From assembly GCA_032622095.1 (NCBI GenBank), contig CP136061.1:44895797-44959796 (forward strand): a DNA stretch of 64,000 nt, read 5' to 3'. A program made the position numbers and the translations under genes. Numbering within the stretch: position 1 is the first letter of the stretch; each line of letters opens with the position of its first letter. Below are positions 38,001 through 47,135 of the stretch, piece by piece. The notes below the pieces were generated by a model, which worked only from the letters and a program-made list of their open reading frames with translations, made no database searches and was not told the DNA's origin. Source of the DNA: Siphonodentalium dalli. Lineage: Eukaryota > Mollusca > Scaphopoda > Gadilida > Siphonodentaliidae.

Positions 38001-41000
38001 GTGTTTCTGTTTGAAAATGGAGAAATCCTGGGTGATAATTTGGAGTGGTGGGTGGATGACTTACCTAAACTGTACTGATATACTTCAATGGCTCTGTTAA
38101 ACAGCTCACTAAGAGATTGAATCTCTATATGGTTGCCATGACAATGTATAAGACGCTTCCGGTTCAGATAAGTGTTGAAATCTTCTGTTACATAGTGCAT
38201 GAAATAATCAGCATTTTTAGCCTGAAAGGAAGGAAGAAAGTCAATATAAATAGTTTGCAATCAAGTCGAACTGACTCCTTGATAATGATTTTGTATTCAA
38301 GTCAAGTTGATTATTTGTCGCTAAAACATGTATTCTGATTGACGACGCATATCAAATACATCCCCGCACAGCAAGGAGTTGCATAATTGATTTCCAACCG
38401 GAAAGTTATTTACTATGGATACAATTAACTAAGTTATTCAGGTGTTGTTCCAAGCAACAACATGGAATGTACCCAGAGATTATTTAATCACGGGAAAACG
38501 GATATCTCACTTTAAGGCAGATTCTTTTAAATTTTTTGGTACCTGGAATACAGTGGAGATAAAGATACCCTAGTTTGTTTGATATTTGGGGATTCGAGCA
38601 TGAAAACAGTGAACACGCTGGTAAAACTGTTTGTGCTGGAGTTCCCAAATATTCAACTCGAAACTTCTCAAAAGCGAACTTATCTCCTAAACGAAGTCAT
38701 AAACAATAAATTGAGCATACTGTTAGCTTTTAGGATTCAGGCATATTGTGTTAGTTGTGTGCAGCTATTAGAATTGGCTGCAAAATAACTCATATGTAAT
38801 ATACAGCTATAAATTACTAAGAAAACAAGAGGTTGCACCGCTGGTGCTGGCATACACCCATTCAAATCAACATACGAAGAAAGTATGGTTGAGATATCTG
38901 ATCAGATGGGAAAAAACAACATTCTCATATAAACAAAGATAAAAAACTCTAGAACAGAAAACATAAACAAATCAATTGAACACTCAATTGATTGCTATCA
39001 TAGTAGTGAATATTCTTACCAAATTTCATTGATATCTGTCAACCAGACAAAAAAAAAACAAAAACATTTCCAGAAAAACAAAGATGAATAACTCTAGAGC
39101 AGAAAAAAACAATTAAACATTCCTTTGAATGCCATCATAGTAGTGAACATCCATACCAATTTTCATTCAGATCCGACAACTGCCAGGACGGAATGGACAG
39201 ACAGAAAAAGGGCGGATAAATGACAATACAGTATACCCCCAATTCTAGAACAGAATCCCCCCCCCATTCTAAAAGAGAATGGGAGTATAAAATATTAATT
39301 ATGCTTTAGATAATATTTTATATTAGCATAAAAAACAAAATAAAGTGATCAACAATTAAAACAAAAACAAGTTTAGACTTCAGGAATATGGAAATAATGC
39401 ACATATTTATTTACATGTATGTTCAATGGTAACCAGAAGAAGATGACAATAAAGGTACTTACCATATAATCCACACAGTGTTTACGAACAACATCATGCA
39501 TCTCTTGGTCCCCATACACCTGATCAGCTACAGAAGAAATTGATAGAATAATCTCAAAGTCCATCTATCAAATATTAATTCAAATTTCTTTGTTAGGGTA
39601 AGCAACAAGGAAAACAGCCCCTCCAGGGGTATATTTGGTTTTCCTACAGTACATACAAAGTAAAATTTTATACCTTACAAATCTAAATTACCAGTAAATT
39701 CCTGCATAATATTCAAATATCAAGATAAACCAAGTAATGTATCACCATTGTACCATTCCAGTGAACAGAACAGGCTAACAAATTCTTGATATTACACAGA
39801 CATTATTTGCATACCTACAGAGGAGTTTCATGGAACAAAATAATGCATACTGAGCTGCGTAACAGACTAACAGTGCAGTAATGATAAAAAATAAAGCAAA
39901 ATTCAGAAAAGAATTATAATTTTAAATGACTTACCAACTGCTCGGAATAAACAGGCTCCATCCTCGACAGTATTCTTGATGAGAAATCGCTTCTTCTCTC
40001 GTAATGCTCTGGTGAACCATTTCTCCAGCTGAAAGATGATCCATAAGAATGATATAATAACCCTCTCTTTATTAAATACTCATTGCTGAGTACTAGTACT
40101 TAGTTCCCCAAGGAAGGCCTTAAAATCCATTTTTTTTTTGAGAATCAAACTACATGTATAGCATAATTTCTACAGTGAATCGGCTGCTTTTACGAGGATC
40201 AAATTGAGAATCATGATTCTGATTCTCGTCAGATTTTAAGGCCTGTTAGTATAATAAGGCCGATGGGGTCATTGTCACAAGGCTCCGGTCACATTCGTAG
40301 CCAGCTTTTTAAATCGATCACAAATGTAGCCAGCTTTTCGCCGGCGATCACATTCGTAGCCATCTTTTCTAATTCCATGCTTTATGGTGCGAAATATGAC
40401 GTCATCGCGTTCGTAACTAAAATATCGACATCATGCTCCAAGACTGACTTCGTTTATCAACTTTATTGGAATATAATTCGAGCATCTAACGACATTGATC
40501 GGAAACCTCAGGTTATTAGATGAACTACATGTAATATCAAAATGGTAAGCTTCCATCTAGAGATCACCCCGAAGATCCATATGAAGTTTGGTGATGATCG
40601 GATGAGAGATGTGGCCTGTAGGGTGTGCCAAAGGATTTAGTGATGGAAAGAGTGAACTTTAAGGTGGCTGCCAGCGGCCATGTTTTTTCATCAAAAGTCA
40701 TTCAAATACAATACAGTAGGTCCCATCTAGAGGTGATCACAAACGTGCCAGTAAATTTTCAAAACATTTGGCCGATAAATGTGTGATGCAGCCTGCAGGG
40801 TGTGCTAATTGATTCAAAAGTGAAATCCAAGATGGCCACTGGCAAAAATGTACTGCAGATAGGTTCAAAACAGGAGAAAACACAAGGAACCTCAAGGAAA
40901 TGTTAAATACATGAGTATACTCATGTATGCCAGAGGTGTGATTGTGTGTGGGGGGGGTGGACGCGCAGCGATTAGCAACGGGATAGGTTGCGGGTGCTTG

Positions 41001-42885
41001 TGGAACAGGCAATTCATCATTGAGACCTAATCAAACCATGATGCAATATATATACCGGTACTAAGGAAATGGCCACCTATAAGTCTTTGGCTTACTGCCA
41101 AATCCTTTTCTCTAGTGTTAAATTGTTAATGTCCTTATATTATGTATTATATGTGCTATTCTTGAGAATAAAATATTGTTTACACTAAATGTTAAATACT
41201 TGTGATGAATAATTCGATGTGTCTTTATTTGATAGCCAACTGAATGGCAAAACAAAAACATATCTTTAAATCCGCCTGATTTATAGTCTGCTGGTCCAAA
41301 GCCCAGATAAAGGATGCTGGCAGTTAGTGTTTACGAGATATTGTGTCTAATTGGATTTTACAGCCCGTCGCCTTACTGGCTACTGCTTGGTATTTACGCT
41401 ATATACCAAGCAGCAATTACCAAGCAGTAATATCGGTCGGCTTAGTTGTTACTCTTGAGTGCCTAATAAACATACATGTACGATTATTAAAATAGAGGTA
41501 AAATTCCCACCTGTACGATCGTTTTTTGGTCCTGTACGTTTATTAAATTAACCAAAAGAAATAATTCACCAATCTTAAATTGTGTTATTCATAGATAAAT
41601 GAACTCTGATTGTTGACAGTGATCAGCACACTGTAGATTCACAGACCTGGCTATCCATCGAAACTATTTCTGTCACATGGCATCAGTAAACCAGTCAGAT
41701 GGTGCGTTTTGTTGGGATGTATCATGTATGGTTATGGTACTAATATTTCCAGTCTGTACGTTTATTTCGCCCTGTACTATTATTCAGTTACGCGACATTT
41801 TCCAACCTGTACTATTATTCCACCCAGTACTTTTATTAGGCACTCAAGAGTAGTGGTTTATAGGTCGAATATACATATAATATTAAATAAAACAACCCTT
41901 ACACTGTCCATACAACCTTCTATGACCTTCTACGACCTTTTATTTTCATTATTTGTCTACTGCTTGGTATTGCTTGGTATATAGTGGGATCCCAAAGCAG
42001 CGATGTTTTTCTGTGGGAATGCGTGAGAACAGCGTCTCCTCACATTTTTTGCCAGAAGTAACATATACATGTTGAAAATATAGGATGGAATTTTTGTGGA
42101 CTATATATGATAATGAGACGAGAGGAAATGCCTCCTTTGATGCCTTTTTTACAAAAATTTCACAGGGGAAGTCCCCCAACCCACGAGAAGGGAGAAAGCA
42201 CCTCTTGTTCTCTCCCTGCGACGAGTTCCGTGATGGTCATCGCTACACGATGAATGGTCCATTCCCTCACATTATATTTTAGCAATAGAACACTGCAACA
42301 AAGTCTTGTTTATATACTGGTATCATAATTTCATATGACCTAACGACCCTTGCATATACTTAGGTCTGCTACCTAGAGCTGGGACGGTTATGGGTTTTTT
42401 CGTGACCGGTTATGGACGGCAAAAAAACGTGATTAACCGGTTAACCACATATTATAGGTACTATTATGGGTGGGTAAGCCCAGTATGCAGAACGGCGATG
42501 ATTGTGATGCTCACTGACATGGTAAGTTTGAGAACGGCTCCTGCCCATTATACAAAGAAGTTGTCACCCATGACACACATAATCACATATCTAATTAAGT
42601 ACACATCTTCAATTTATTACTGAATAAAATAAATATACAATGTCATTCCCCTGTGAGGCTGTGTTGTGTTCAATTATTGTCCTTGTAAAATTACTCCATC
42701 GCCATCAGGATATGTGATCGGGCGGGAAGCTGAACACACCGACACGGAAGTGACGACTAGAAAGGTTTAATATACATTCCGGAATATTTTATTGATTATT
42801 CCGCAATTTCCGGTAGCTGGGTGGGCGAACAATTATTATTTATTCTTAATGAAATACTTACATATACGTTGGTATGTGATGTTGT

Positions 42886-42949
<64 letters not shown>

Positions 42950-43993
42950 ATGGATTGAAGGGCCGGGAGTCTCAAGAAATAAACTAGTCGTTGATAACAA
43001 AAACAATTATCTTCCTGATAATAATACTGAATACGAGTCATGCGATGTGACAATGTTGTAAGATCACACGTGTGCTGACCCCTTTGATGTTTCGTTTTTG
43101 ACGTCGGCAGGCTGTTAAATGTAGCCTTCAAAGAGCCGACACACCGCGTTTGATGTTGTTCCGTCAATCTCGGATTCATTTTAATTGACGGAGACAGATT
43201 AAACCCTCTTTATAGCCAGTTATAGCTGACCATCACAGTGATCATACACTATAATAGTGATGTTACGGTTAACCGACCACGGCAAATCCGTGACCGGTCC
43301 ACGGCCATAGTTGGTGGTTAACCGCATAACCGTCCCAGCTCTACTGCTACCAATTTGGAAAAGGTCTTTTTTCGCAAATTGTATAGGATGTTCACAAAAT
43401 ATGTAGAACACATCCCTCCCTCAAGCAATCTAACCAGACAAACTATAAAAAAAAAGTTAGGTCTTGCAATGGCTTAGGTCATGATCATGTTTTACAAATT
43501 ACAGACCTGTAAAAAAAATGTTTTACCTCTTCTATATTGTCGGGTTACAGCAGGTGCTTGGTACTCATCTTCACTATTATAAACCTTGGGAACTGTCTTC
43601 ATACTCTGGCACCTGACTTCGACTATGAGAAGCAGCAGTGGAACACGTATTCCTGTGTTTTCTGCTACCTCTGTGAGGTGGAGATCTATGGCGACTCCGT
43701 TTGTTTACATTGTGACTTGATCCACTTTCAATGGCTTCAAACTCAAAACGGTGGTTCCACCAGGGTCGTGAGTTGCGATTTTTGTCTTCCCTAGAAGTTG
43801 AGGCATGCCACCTGGGAGGTGAAGTCCTCGATCTGCCAGCTCTTTCTAGACGATTATCTATTCCAGTTGAATGACCCAAAGCGAGATTATGACCCAGAGA
43901 ATGGCTGTGGTTGTGTGGAAGATTCTTCGAATGATCTTGATTTTCTCGCTCATGTTTCTCTTTGGTTGTCTTCTTTTTTGGCAATATAGTCAT
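22887..43993 (-). CDS. OTUD5: OTUD5 (DUBA) deubiquitinase gene, nine exons located
   Basis: OTUD5 is a cysteine protease of the OTU family that removes Lys48/Lys63-linked ubiquitin and acts in innate signalling and development. Located exons: 1 43527-43993, 2 39935-40028, 3 39463-39527, 4 38065-38221, 5 36413-36561, 7 27575-27706, 8 26834-27038, 9 25621-25737, 10 22887-23050. All have GT-AG borders, and phases agree from exon 2 onward. Landmarks: start [16 protein letters not shown], the acidic Ser motif phosphorylated by CK2 in vertebrates; catalytic [10 protein letters not shown] with Asp and Cys; [18 protein letters not shown]; catalytic His in [35 protein letters not shown]; and a C-terminal ubiquitin-interacting motif, [18 protein letters not shown]. 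The exon expected between 5 and 7 (about 20 residues in human) was not found. Exon 1 seems to carry one or two single-base insertions. SEC13 lies divergently upstream. The identity is secure. Intactness is uncertain. Confidence 0.93.
23058..23230 (-). repeat. Possible 3' tail of a non-LTR retroposon
   Basis: On the minus strand the segment ends in tandem AATC-like units (forward GATTGATTGATTTTTTATTT), a tail type seen in CR1/L2-like elements. No coding part is present. Confidence 0.35.
23296..23475. repeat. ~65-bp tandem repeat carrying the OTUD5 exon 10 acceptor
   Basis: About 2.6 units contain CCTAAACCTGCAATACAAGA, ATACAAGGTCATGTGTC and CAGAAAGCTACAGA. The first block (23351-23373 and 23411-23433) copies the acceptor and first bases of OTUD5 exon 10 (23042-23064). 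Confidence 0.85.
24240..25010. repeat. Dispersed repeat fragments
   Basis: 24270-24640 is related to the tandem blocks at 31345-32545 (GGATGTGGTCTGTAGGGTGT, GATAGCTCCCATCTAGAGG). 24735-24965 has two copies of a unit of about 165 bp with AGCTCTGAGGGTCCAGC, ending in an ACAAACAAACAAAC tract. Confidence 0.6.
25067..25443. mobile_element. MITE family E, right end lost
   Basis: TTAAAGGTAATCCGATCAGA at the left. The interior follows the copy at 5884-6341 closely and stops at a C13 run (25432-25444). Confidence 0.75.
25563..25650. repeat. 49-bp duplication at the end of OTUD5 exon 9
   Basis: GGAGGCAGATGTTCTGACA and its neighbours occur at 25576-25601 (intron) and 25625-25650 (exon) with one mismatch. 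ACACAAGACACTG is also repeated at 25563 and 25600. Confidence 0.85.
25621..25737 (-). CDS. OTUD5: OTUD5 exon 9
   Basis: Acceptor TTCCCATCTACAG, 117 bases, donor GTAAGC; phases fit exons 8 and 10. It encodes an acidic Ser/Pro linker ending [12 protein letters not shown] 26-bp piece near its end is repeated in the following intron. Confidence 0.82.
25826..25985. repeat. MITE family A, single decayed palindrome plus spacer start
   Basis: Palindrome with GATTGAGGTCCCAAAAGTGT and GGGGACCTCATTCTGC, followed by the spacer block CTCATCTTCTCTGGAAAG. The outer ends are lost. Confidence 0.65.
26069..26302. mobile_element. MITE family C
   Basis: TTAACACTTTCTATACTAAA at the left and TAGTATAGAAAGGGTTAA at the right, with the internal inverted pair around GAAATGTTCAGATAAT. 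Located in an OTUD5 intron. Confidence 0.75.
26834..27038 (-). CDS. OTUD5: OTUD5 exon 8
   Basis: Acceptor TTTTGTCTTCCAG, 205 bases, donor GTATGT. It opens [16 protein letters not shown], matching the human ASATCSS segment, and continues as a Ser/Pro-rich linker. Confidence 0.88.
27066..27365. repeat. MITE family A fragments
   Basis: Half palindrome, shortened spacer and right palindrome (27066-27264), plus a detached end (TGCAAATAGTGTGTCTGTCA) at 27331-27355. Confidence 0.6.
27493..27630. repeat. Duplication of the OTUD5 exon 7 end and donor
   Basis: 61 bp at 27570-27630 (exon end plus donor) are repeated at 27493-27553 with two mismatches. The copy keeps a usable donor (forward TTTACCGAAG). 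Confidence 0.92.
27575..27706 (-). CDS. OTUD5: OTUD5 exon 7 (helical region after the OTU domain)
   Basis: Acceptor AATAATTGTAG, 132 bases (44 codons, phase 0 at both ends), donor TCG|GTAAATA. It encodes [20 protein letters not shown] and [20 protein letters not shown]. The last 56 bases plus the donor are duplicated 77 bp further on in the intron. Confidence 0.94.
28300..30305. repeat. Dispersed repeat region made of ~140-bp related units
   Basis: Repeated blocks such as CTGACCTGGTGACC-like motifs, AACAAATCTGAAT, CAGTCACC and TTATGTCCCTGG recur at about 28440, 28500, 28660, 28800, 28940, 29940 and 30080. The right end (30225-30305) has GGACGGATGGACGGAAC and CTTCGTCTCAGGTGAGC. A family A element is inserted at 29071. 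Confidence 0.55.
29071..29519. mobile_element. MITE family A, two palindromes plus spacer
   Basis: TCAAGCCTTGAAATAGTGTG at the left, right palindrome ending CAGACACACTAAATTCAGGC. Same layout as 10667-11120. Confidence 0.75.
30378..30540. mobile_element. MITE family B, left part
   Basis: TTAACCCTTTCGCGATGGG, one intact hairpin (CCAGTGCATTCTCTTATATA and its inverse) and the start of the second. Confidence 0.7.
30541..31344. other. No gene recognised (OTUD5 intron)
   Basis: AT-rich intron sequence. I searched it for the missing OTUD5 exon 6 and found no match. Confidence 0.4.
31345..32545. repeat. ~160-bp tandem-like repeat, about 7 diverged units
   Basis: GGATTTAGTCATACAAAGAG, CCAAGATGGCTGC, GGCCATGTTTTTC and GCTCCCATCTAGAGGTC recur in order about every 160 bp. 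Related fragments lie at 24270-24640 and 40540-40850. Confidence 0.8.
33190..34075. repeat. ~155-bp tandem repeat, 4 units within a dispersed repeat
   Basis: Units with ATACCAAATATTGTT, TTCATCGAGTTATCGC, GCTAACGGTGATAA and GACAAACTAAGACCCATAAC start near 33328, 33490, 33650 and 33805. The left flank has ACAAGGGGTACGC and the right end TTGAAAAACTCGACTAA. Confidence 0.8.
34124..35396 (+). mobile_element. hAT-like element with a transposase remnant
   Basis: The left end CAGGGGCGGATTCAGC and the right end CTAGATCCGCCCCTTG form short imperfect inverted termini of a kind common in hAT elements. Inside is the C-terminal dimerisation segment at 34692-34865. The 8-bp duplications are not clear. Most of the transposase is lost. 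Confidence 0.6.
34692..34865 (+). pseudogene. hAT/ZMYM1-type transposase, C-terminal dimerisation remnant
   Basis: A 57-codon frame reads [20 protein letters not shown], then [25 protein letters not shown] and ends before TAA. This is the 'RLNGLALLHIH...D...FA...RR' signature that closes hAT-type transposases and the related ZMYM1-like proteins. The RNase H-like domain and zinc finger are absent upstream (34263-34690 has no matching motif), so this is the tail of a deleted copy. It lies on the strand opposite to OTUD5, within one of its introns. Confidence 0.75.
35400..35978. other. No exon recognised (OTUD5 intron)
   Basis: The frame at 35620-35835 has no family motif. A weak inverted pair (CCCCATCAAC-like and CCCCCGATGTTG) is visible. 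Nothing further is supported. Confidence 0.35.
35979..36378. mobile_element. MITE family B, 400-bp subtype (copy 2)
   Basis: Same ends, length and hairpins as 14066-14465. Its right end lies 34 bases outside OTUD5 exon 5, within the first bases of the intron. Confidence 0.85.
36413..36561 (-). CDS. OTUD5: OTUD5 exon 5 (catalytic His)
   Basis: Acceptor TTTATAATTTCAG, 149 bases, donor GTAAGA. It encodes [20 protein letters not shown], then HRNSHYNS with the catalytic His, and ends [12 protein letters not shown]. The family B MITE copy ends 34 bases beyond its donor. Confidence 0.95.
37101..37225. mobile_element. Short foldback element
   Basis: Arms CATAGTACCCGAGAGTAC, TTTTTCACCACTCGTGGT and GTGGTTTTAACCACTCG pair with inverses ending GGCTACTATG. 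The centre is CCAAAAGG. No coding capacity. Confidence 0.75.
38065..38221 (-). CDS. OTUD5: OTUD5 exon 4
   Basis: Acceptor CTTCCTTTCAG, 157 bases, donor GTAAGT. It encodes [20 protein letters not shown], then [12 protein letters not shown] and AIEVYQYSL, the middle of the OTU domain. Confidence 0.95.
38825..39290. repeat. Dispersed repeat with 'tatacccc' end
   Basis: ACAAGAGGTTGCACCGCTGG at the left, two units with AACTCTAGAACAGAAAA and CATAGTAGTGAACATCC, then CAGTATACCCCC and an inverse GGGAGTATAA. It is related to 8615-8998. Confidence 0.65.
39463..39527 (-). CDS. OTUD5: OTUD5 exon 3
   Basis: Acceptor TTCTTCTGTAG, 65 bases, donor GTAAGT. It encodes [20 protein letters not shown] and YM, almost the same as human OTUD5. 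Confidence 0.95.
39935..40028 (-). CDS. OTUD5: OTUD5 exon 2 (catalytic Asp/Cys)
   Basis: Acceptor CATCTTTCAG, 94 bases, donor GTAAGT; starts in phase 0 and ends in phase 1. It encodes [15 protein letters not shown] and then [11 protein letters not shown], with the catalytic Asp and Cys of the OTU fold. Confidence 0.93.
40540..40850. repeat. Fragment of the 31345-32545 repeat family
   Basis: Contains AAGTTTGGTGATGATCGGAT, GGCCTGTAGGGTGTGCC and GCCAGCGGCCATGTTTT in the same order as the larger array. Confidence 0.7.
41450..41852. mobile_element. MITE family G, short form
   Basis: TACTCTTGAGTGCCTAATAA at the left and its inverse at the right. Internal GTACAGG and CCTGTAC motifs match the larger element at 52167-53368. 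It is inserted between paired TGCTTGGTAT/ACCAAGCAG sequences. Confidence 0.75.
42374..43343. mobile_element. hAT-like element with perfect 8-bp duplication and a poly-G core
   Basis: Ends TAGAGCTGGGACGGTTA and its exact inverse, flanked on both sides by CTGCTACC (42366-42373 and 43344-43351). The inner subterminal repeats have GACCGGTTATGGAC-like and inverse sequences. The length is 970 bp with no transposase frame. The 8-bp duplication and terminal sequence fit the hAT superfamily. The centre holds a run of 61 G. Confidence 0.92.
42888..42948 (+). repeat. G61 homopolymer
   Basis: Sixty-one consecutive G between GTTGTCC and AATGG. The translated poly-Gly and poly-Pro frames over it are artefacts of the tract. 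Confidence 0.95.
43527..43993 (-). CDS. OTUD5: OTUD5 exon 1 (start codon, apparent frameshifts)
   Basis: ATG at 43993 opens [16 protein letters not shown], identical to the vertebrate protein over the first eight residues, followed by a His/Arg/Ser-rich low-complexity region as expected for OTUD5. The frame runs to PEYEDSSQG and then hits stops. The conserved continuation [11 protein letters not shown] is in the +1 frame, explained by one extra base in the triplet at 43581-43583. The end DNIEE before the donor GAAGAG|GTAAAA is in a third frame, explained by one extra base in the triplet at 43542-43544. Alternatively a weak donor at GCT|GTAACC would avoid the second shift. Assembly error, polymorphism and true decay are all possible. 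Confidence 0.85.
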
Positions 43994-44670
43994 TTTGAAT
44001 CACAGATTATAGCTACACAATAGTGTTAACGCTAAGAAAACCCTCTTATGCGTGCTAAAAATGTGTTGAAAAGGGAGCAAAATATATAAAGACATAAACG
44101 GATCAACCCCAAATCTCTTGTGACGTCTCCGCAGCGACATCTCTCTAATGTATTCAAGGGGAGATAATTCCAATATTTTAACCACTCATTGCCGGAGATC
44201 ACTTGAGATGTTGCTGAAACATATTAAGTTTATCGCTGAAATGGCATTGTCGCCACTGTGATCTGGCGTCTTGTGTACACAATTTTTAGTCCAGTGCACT
44301 TATGAGATAAAAATAATAGGGAACTAATTGCAACACCATGTTTTCTAAGTAGCCTACATATACCCCACATAGGTCAACATATAGCCCTTAAAAAACACTC
44401 TGGCAAAAACATGGTAAAAGCACTCTGGTATTCTGGTGAATCGTCACCATATTATTCGCACACATGTACATGTGGACCCACCCATGTAATTTTTACTCTT
44501 GTAAAATGTTCCCCTCTCATGTATTTCACCATGGTATTTTCATATATGGCAAATTTTGGTACCGGTACGTACGACGAAAAAAAAAATCACAACTTTTGTA
44601 CCATGTTGTTTACGTCGGTTTACATTGGGTACAAATTGCCACGGTAGTAGGATGTACGTTTTCAGAAGCT
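43994..44670. promoter_or_regulatory. OTUD5 upstream region
   Basis: Sequence immediately 5' of the OTUD5 ATG. It should contain its promoter and 5' untranslated region. No specific motif is convincing. Confidence 0.3.
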
Positions 44671-45152
44671 TTAAAGGTACTCAATCCGAACAGAGGGTCC
44701 CCATCTCAAACAGATTCCAACAACAACAATCCGATTCAGAGGGTCCTATATTACTATTTTCTTTGGCTTTGGGGGGTAAAAAATATTTGATTCGAGTCGA
44801 GGAACCCATCAACCAAAGCTCAGAGTTATTAGATATTGATTTTTGAAATTTTTTTAATTTCTCGAGATGAGTACTAATAATTGCCGTCAATTTTAAAAAC
44901 CTGCTCGAGATGAGTACACCAAAACTCTATTCAAACAGACAAGGACGGATAACTCTAAAATCAAGTGGTAATACTGTTACTGGGCCAGAAAGAATTCCCG
45001 ATAATGAAAAAATAATAAATTTCTAAAATCGATATCTAACAAATCTGAGCTTTGATGGGTGACTTCCTCGGACTCGAATCAAATATTTTTTGACCCCCCG
45101 AAGCCATTGAAATAGTAATTGAGATGAGTTTTATCGGATTGAGTACCTTTAA
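44671..45152. mobile_element. MITE family E, complete copy
   Basis: TTAAAGGTACTCAATCCGA at the left and CGGATTGAGTACCTTTAA at the right. The two halves repeat GATTCGAGTCGAGGAACCC and its inverse. TTAA is at both ends. Confidence 0.85.
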
Positions 45153-46317
45153 AACTCTGTTTGACTTAGCTGACTTATTTTTAACAATAGTTTTGCCACA
45201 TTCTGTTAACTTTTGAGTATGACACCAGGTACAATTGTTTTTCCACTGGCTAACTAACATAATATATTTATTTTTTTTCTCTCACAGAGACAGAAATCAC
45301 ATCAGTAATTTGTGAAATTGAGTTATCGCTCATGGCCTGATGCCCCTGTAAAATCATCTTGGTTTTACCAGGCTCTATTCTGGTAAAATGTGGGAGCCTA
45401 TACATGTGCGTACCCGCAATTTTGAGATTGATTGACTCCAACTTGCAGAGTTGTCAATATTTTGGATTTAAATATACAAAAACCCAACCCACCTATATTC
45501 AGGCCGCTGATTGAACTAAGTTTTGTAGGATCTGTAGTGTATGTCTGAACTGCATACCCGACCAACATACCCGACCAACATACCCGACCTTACTCTAGAA
45601 ATATAATGTATTACTTGTATATTATTGTATGGAATTAAATCACCTAATTCGAAATCAAAGGATTTGTTATTAGCTGCCATGTAACATTAATACTTGGGAA
45701 TGTAGAAATCAATTATTTACAAAATCCATCTCTGACTGATAATACAAACATTTAAAGAGCGTTTTTAAAGAGCGTTTTTTCCAGAACAAGTCATTTACTA
45801 CAGTATGATTTACATGGGTTTTTATCCATGTATCTCCTGTTTCACCGGCAATTTACGAGAGTAAAGTGGGGTATGCCATGCCTTTACTTATAATTTATAA
45901 CATAAATCGCATGATCGCACGAGTTTCCAGGCATGTGATAATTCTCAGAAAGTATGTCTTTTTTACATGGGTATACATTGCCTTGACCAGAGTATATCAG
46001 TGTTAACTTGACTTTATCATGATTTACTTGGAATGTATAATGGTATGTCCAAAATGAGAACTTGCGATGCAGTCAATAATTGTGCAAAAATGTGAATACA
46101 TCAGCCCACAAGTGTCACATATACACCACCAGTGAATGTCTAAATGCAATTTAAATGGTTTTAATTCTGTTTGTTGAGCTTTTAGGACTCCAAACTACTT
46201 AAATCATTATGGAGGAAAAACAAATTTTTAGGTGGTAAAAACTTATTTTCGGCTCTTCTGACACCCACCCGAACACCAATATACGTGTATGGAATTTTGT
46301 CCCCCCCCCCCCTCGTC
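45153..46317. other. No gene recognised
   Basis: AT-rich intergenic or first-intron sequence. It contains a short triplicate of CATACCCGACCAA near 45555-45590. An ATG followed by a donor-like GTATGT near 46040 is one possible but unsupported SEC13 exon 1. Confidence 0.3.
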
Positions 46318-46610
46318 ATAAGATTAGATTAGATTATATTATTTATTGGTAATCGGATACAAATATCTATACAATTAAAATAAATTATCACATGTATACA
46401 AATTGAATGAACAATGTTATATATGATTATGGATGGAACTGCGATCGACATTAACTTATATCTGTAAGTGAGTAATAAAAAGAGCTCACTATTTAGATGT
46501 ATAATCAAAAAGAGATTTAACCAATAAAGTTTTAAAAGATGGTTAGTCGGTCGTATTAATATCAATACATTTTATTAGTAATACTGGTCAGCCTCTATAG
46601 ACTATAATTA
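46318..46610 (-). repeat. Possible 3' end of a non-LTR retroposon
   Basis: On the minus strand the segment finishes in TAATCTAATCTAATCTTATG after AT-rich sequence, like the short tandem tails of non-LTR elements. No coding region remains. Confidence 0.35.
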
Positions 46611-47135
46611 ATTAAATCATTACCAGGGATAACACTGAAAGAAGGACAAAAAATCCCTCTTATTTCCATTGTGGTCCCTAATAGTTATGATGGGTTTAAT
46701 TGCGAAGACTGTCCAGTTTTAAAATTATACTGTCGCGCACCAGCCGCGAAGGGTTAAATCGAGCGTTCGAAACTATTGTTGGGTTATTCCCCTTGAAAAA
46801 TTCGGAAATTTTGCCACGTCTTTTCTGACTAACAGACACTTTATGCGCGTCTGAGTTATTCATATATAAGCGCAAGCTAGAGAGATATCACACTCTAAGA
46901 TCTTGATCGGAAAAAAACGTTTACGATATGGTTTGTATCTTCAGCCAATGAGGCGATATTATTTTTGTCATGTTACCTATTTTCGCGGATAACTTACCAA
47001 TGACAGTAATGTCACAATGGTGTAAATGTTGTCCATATTTAGGCCTCGGTGCAATTGTTTTACTTTTAGTGTATGCTGTTTACAATATAGTGCCCAGCTC
47101 CAGAATTTTCTTTAAATCTCAGAGATAGGGAATGT

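Noticed and set aside
42498-42521. ATG...ATG|GTAAGT as SEC13 exon 1 (reading MIVMLTDM before VSVINTVDT)
   Set aside because: The donor and phase fit, but the site lies inside the 42374-43343 hAT-like element and the element has precise 8-bp duplications, so a conserved start codon there is unlikely.
42796-43179. 127-residue frame with a poly-Pro run (minus) and the poly-Gly frame (plus)
   Set aside because: Both are translations of the 61-G tract within a transposable element.
44408-44420. ATG|GTAAAA as SEC13 exon 1
   Set aside because: Only a generic match; no promoter or homology support. The same holds for ATG|GTATGT near 46040.
44411-44846. Three overlapping plus-strand frames of 78-108 residues
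   Set aside because: They overlap each other and a family E MITE; no conserved motif.
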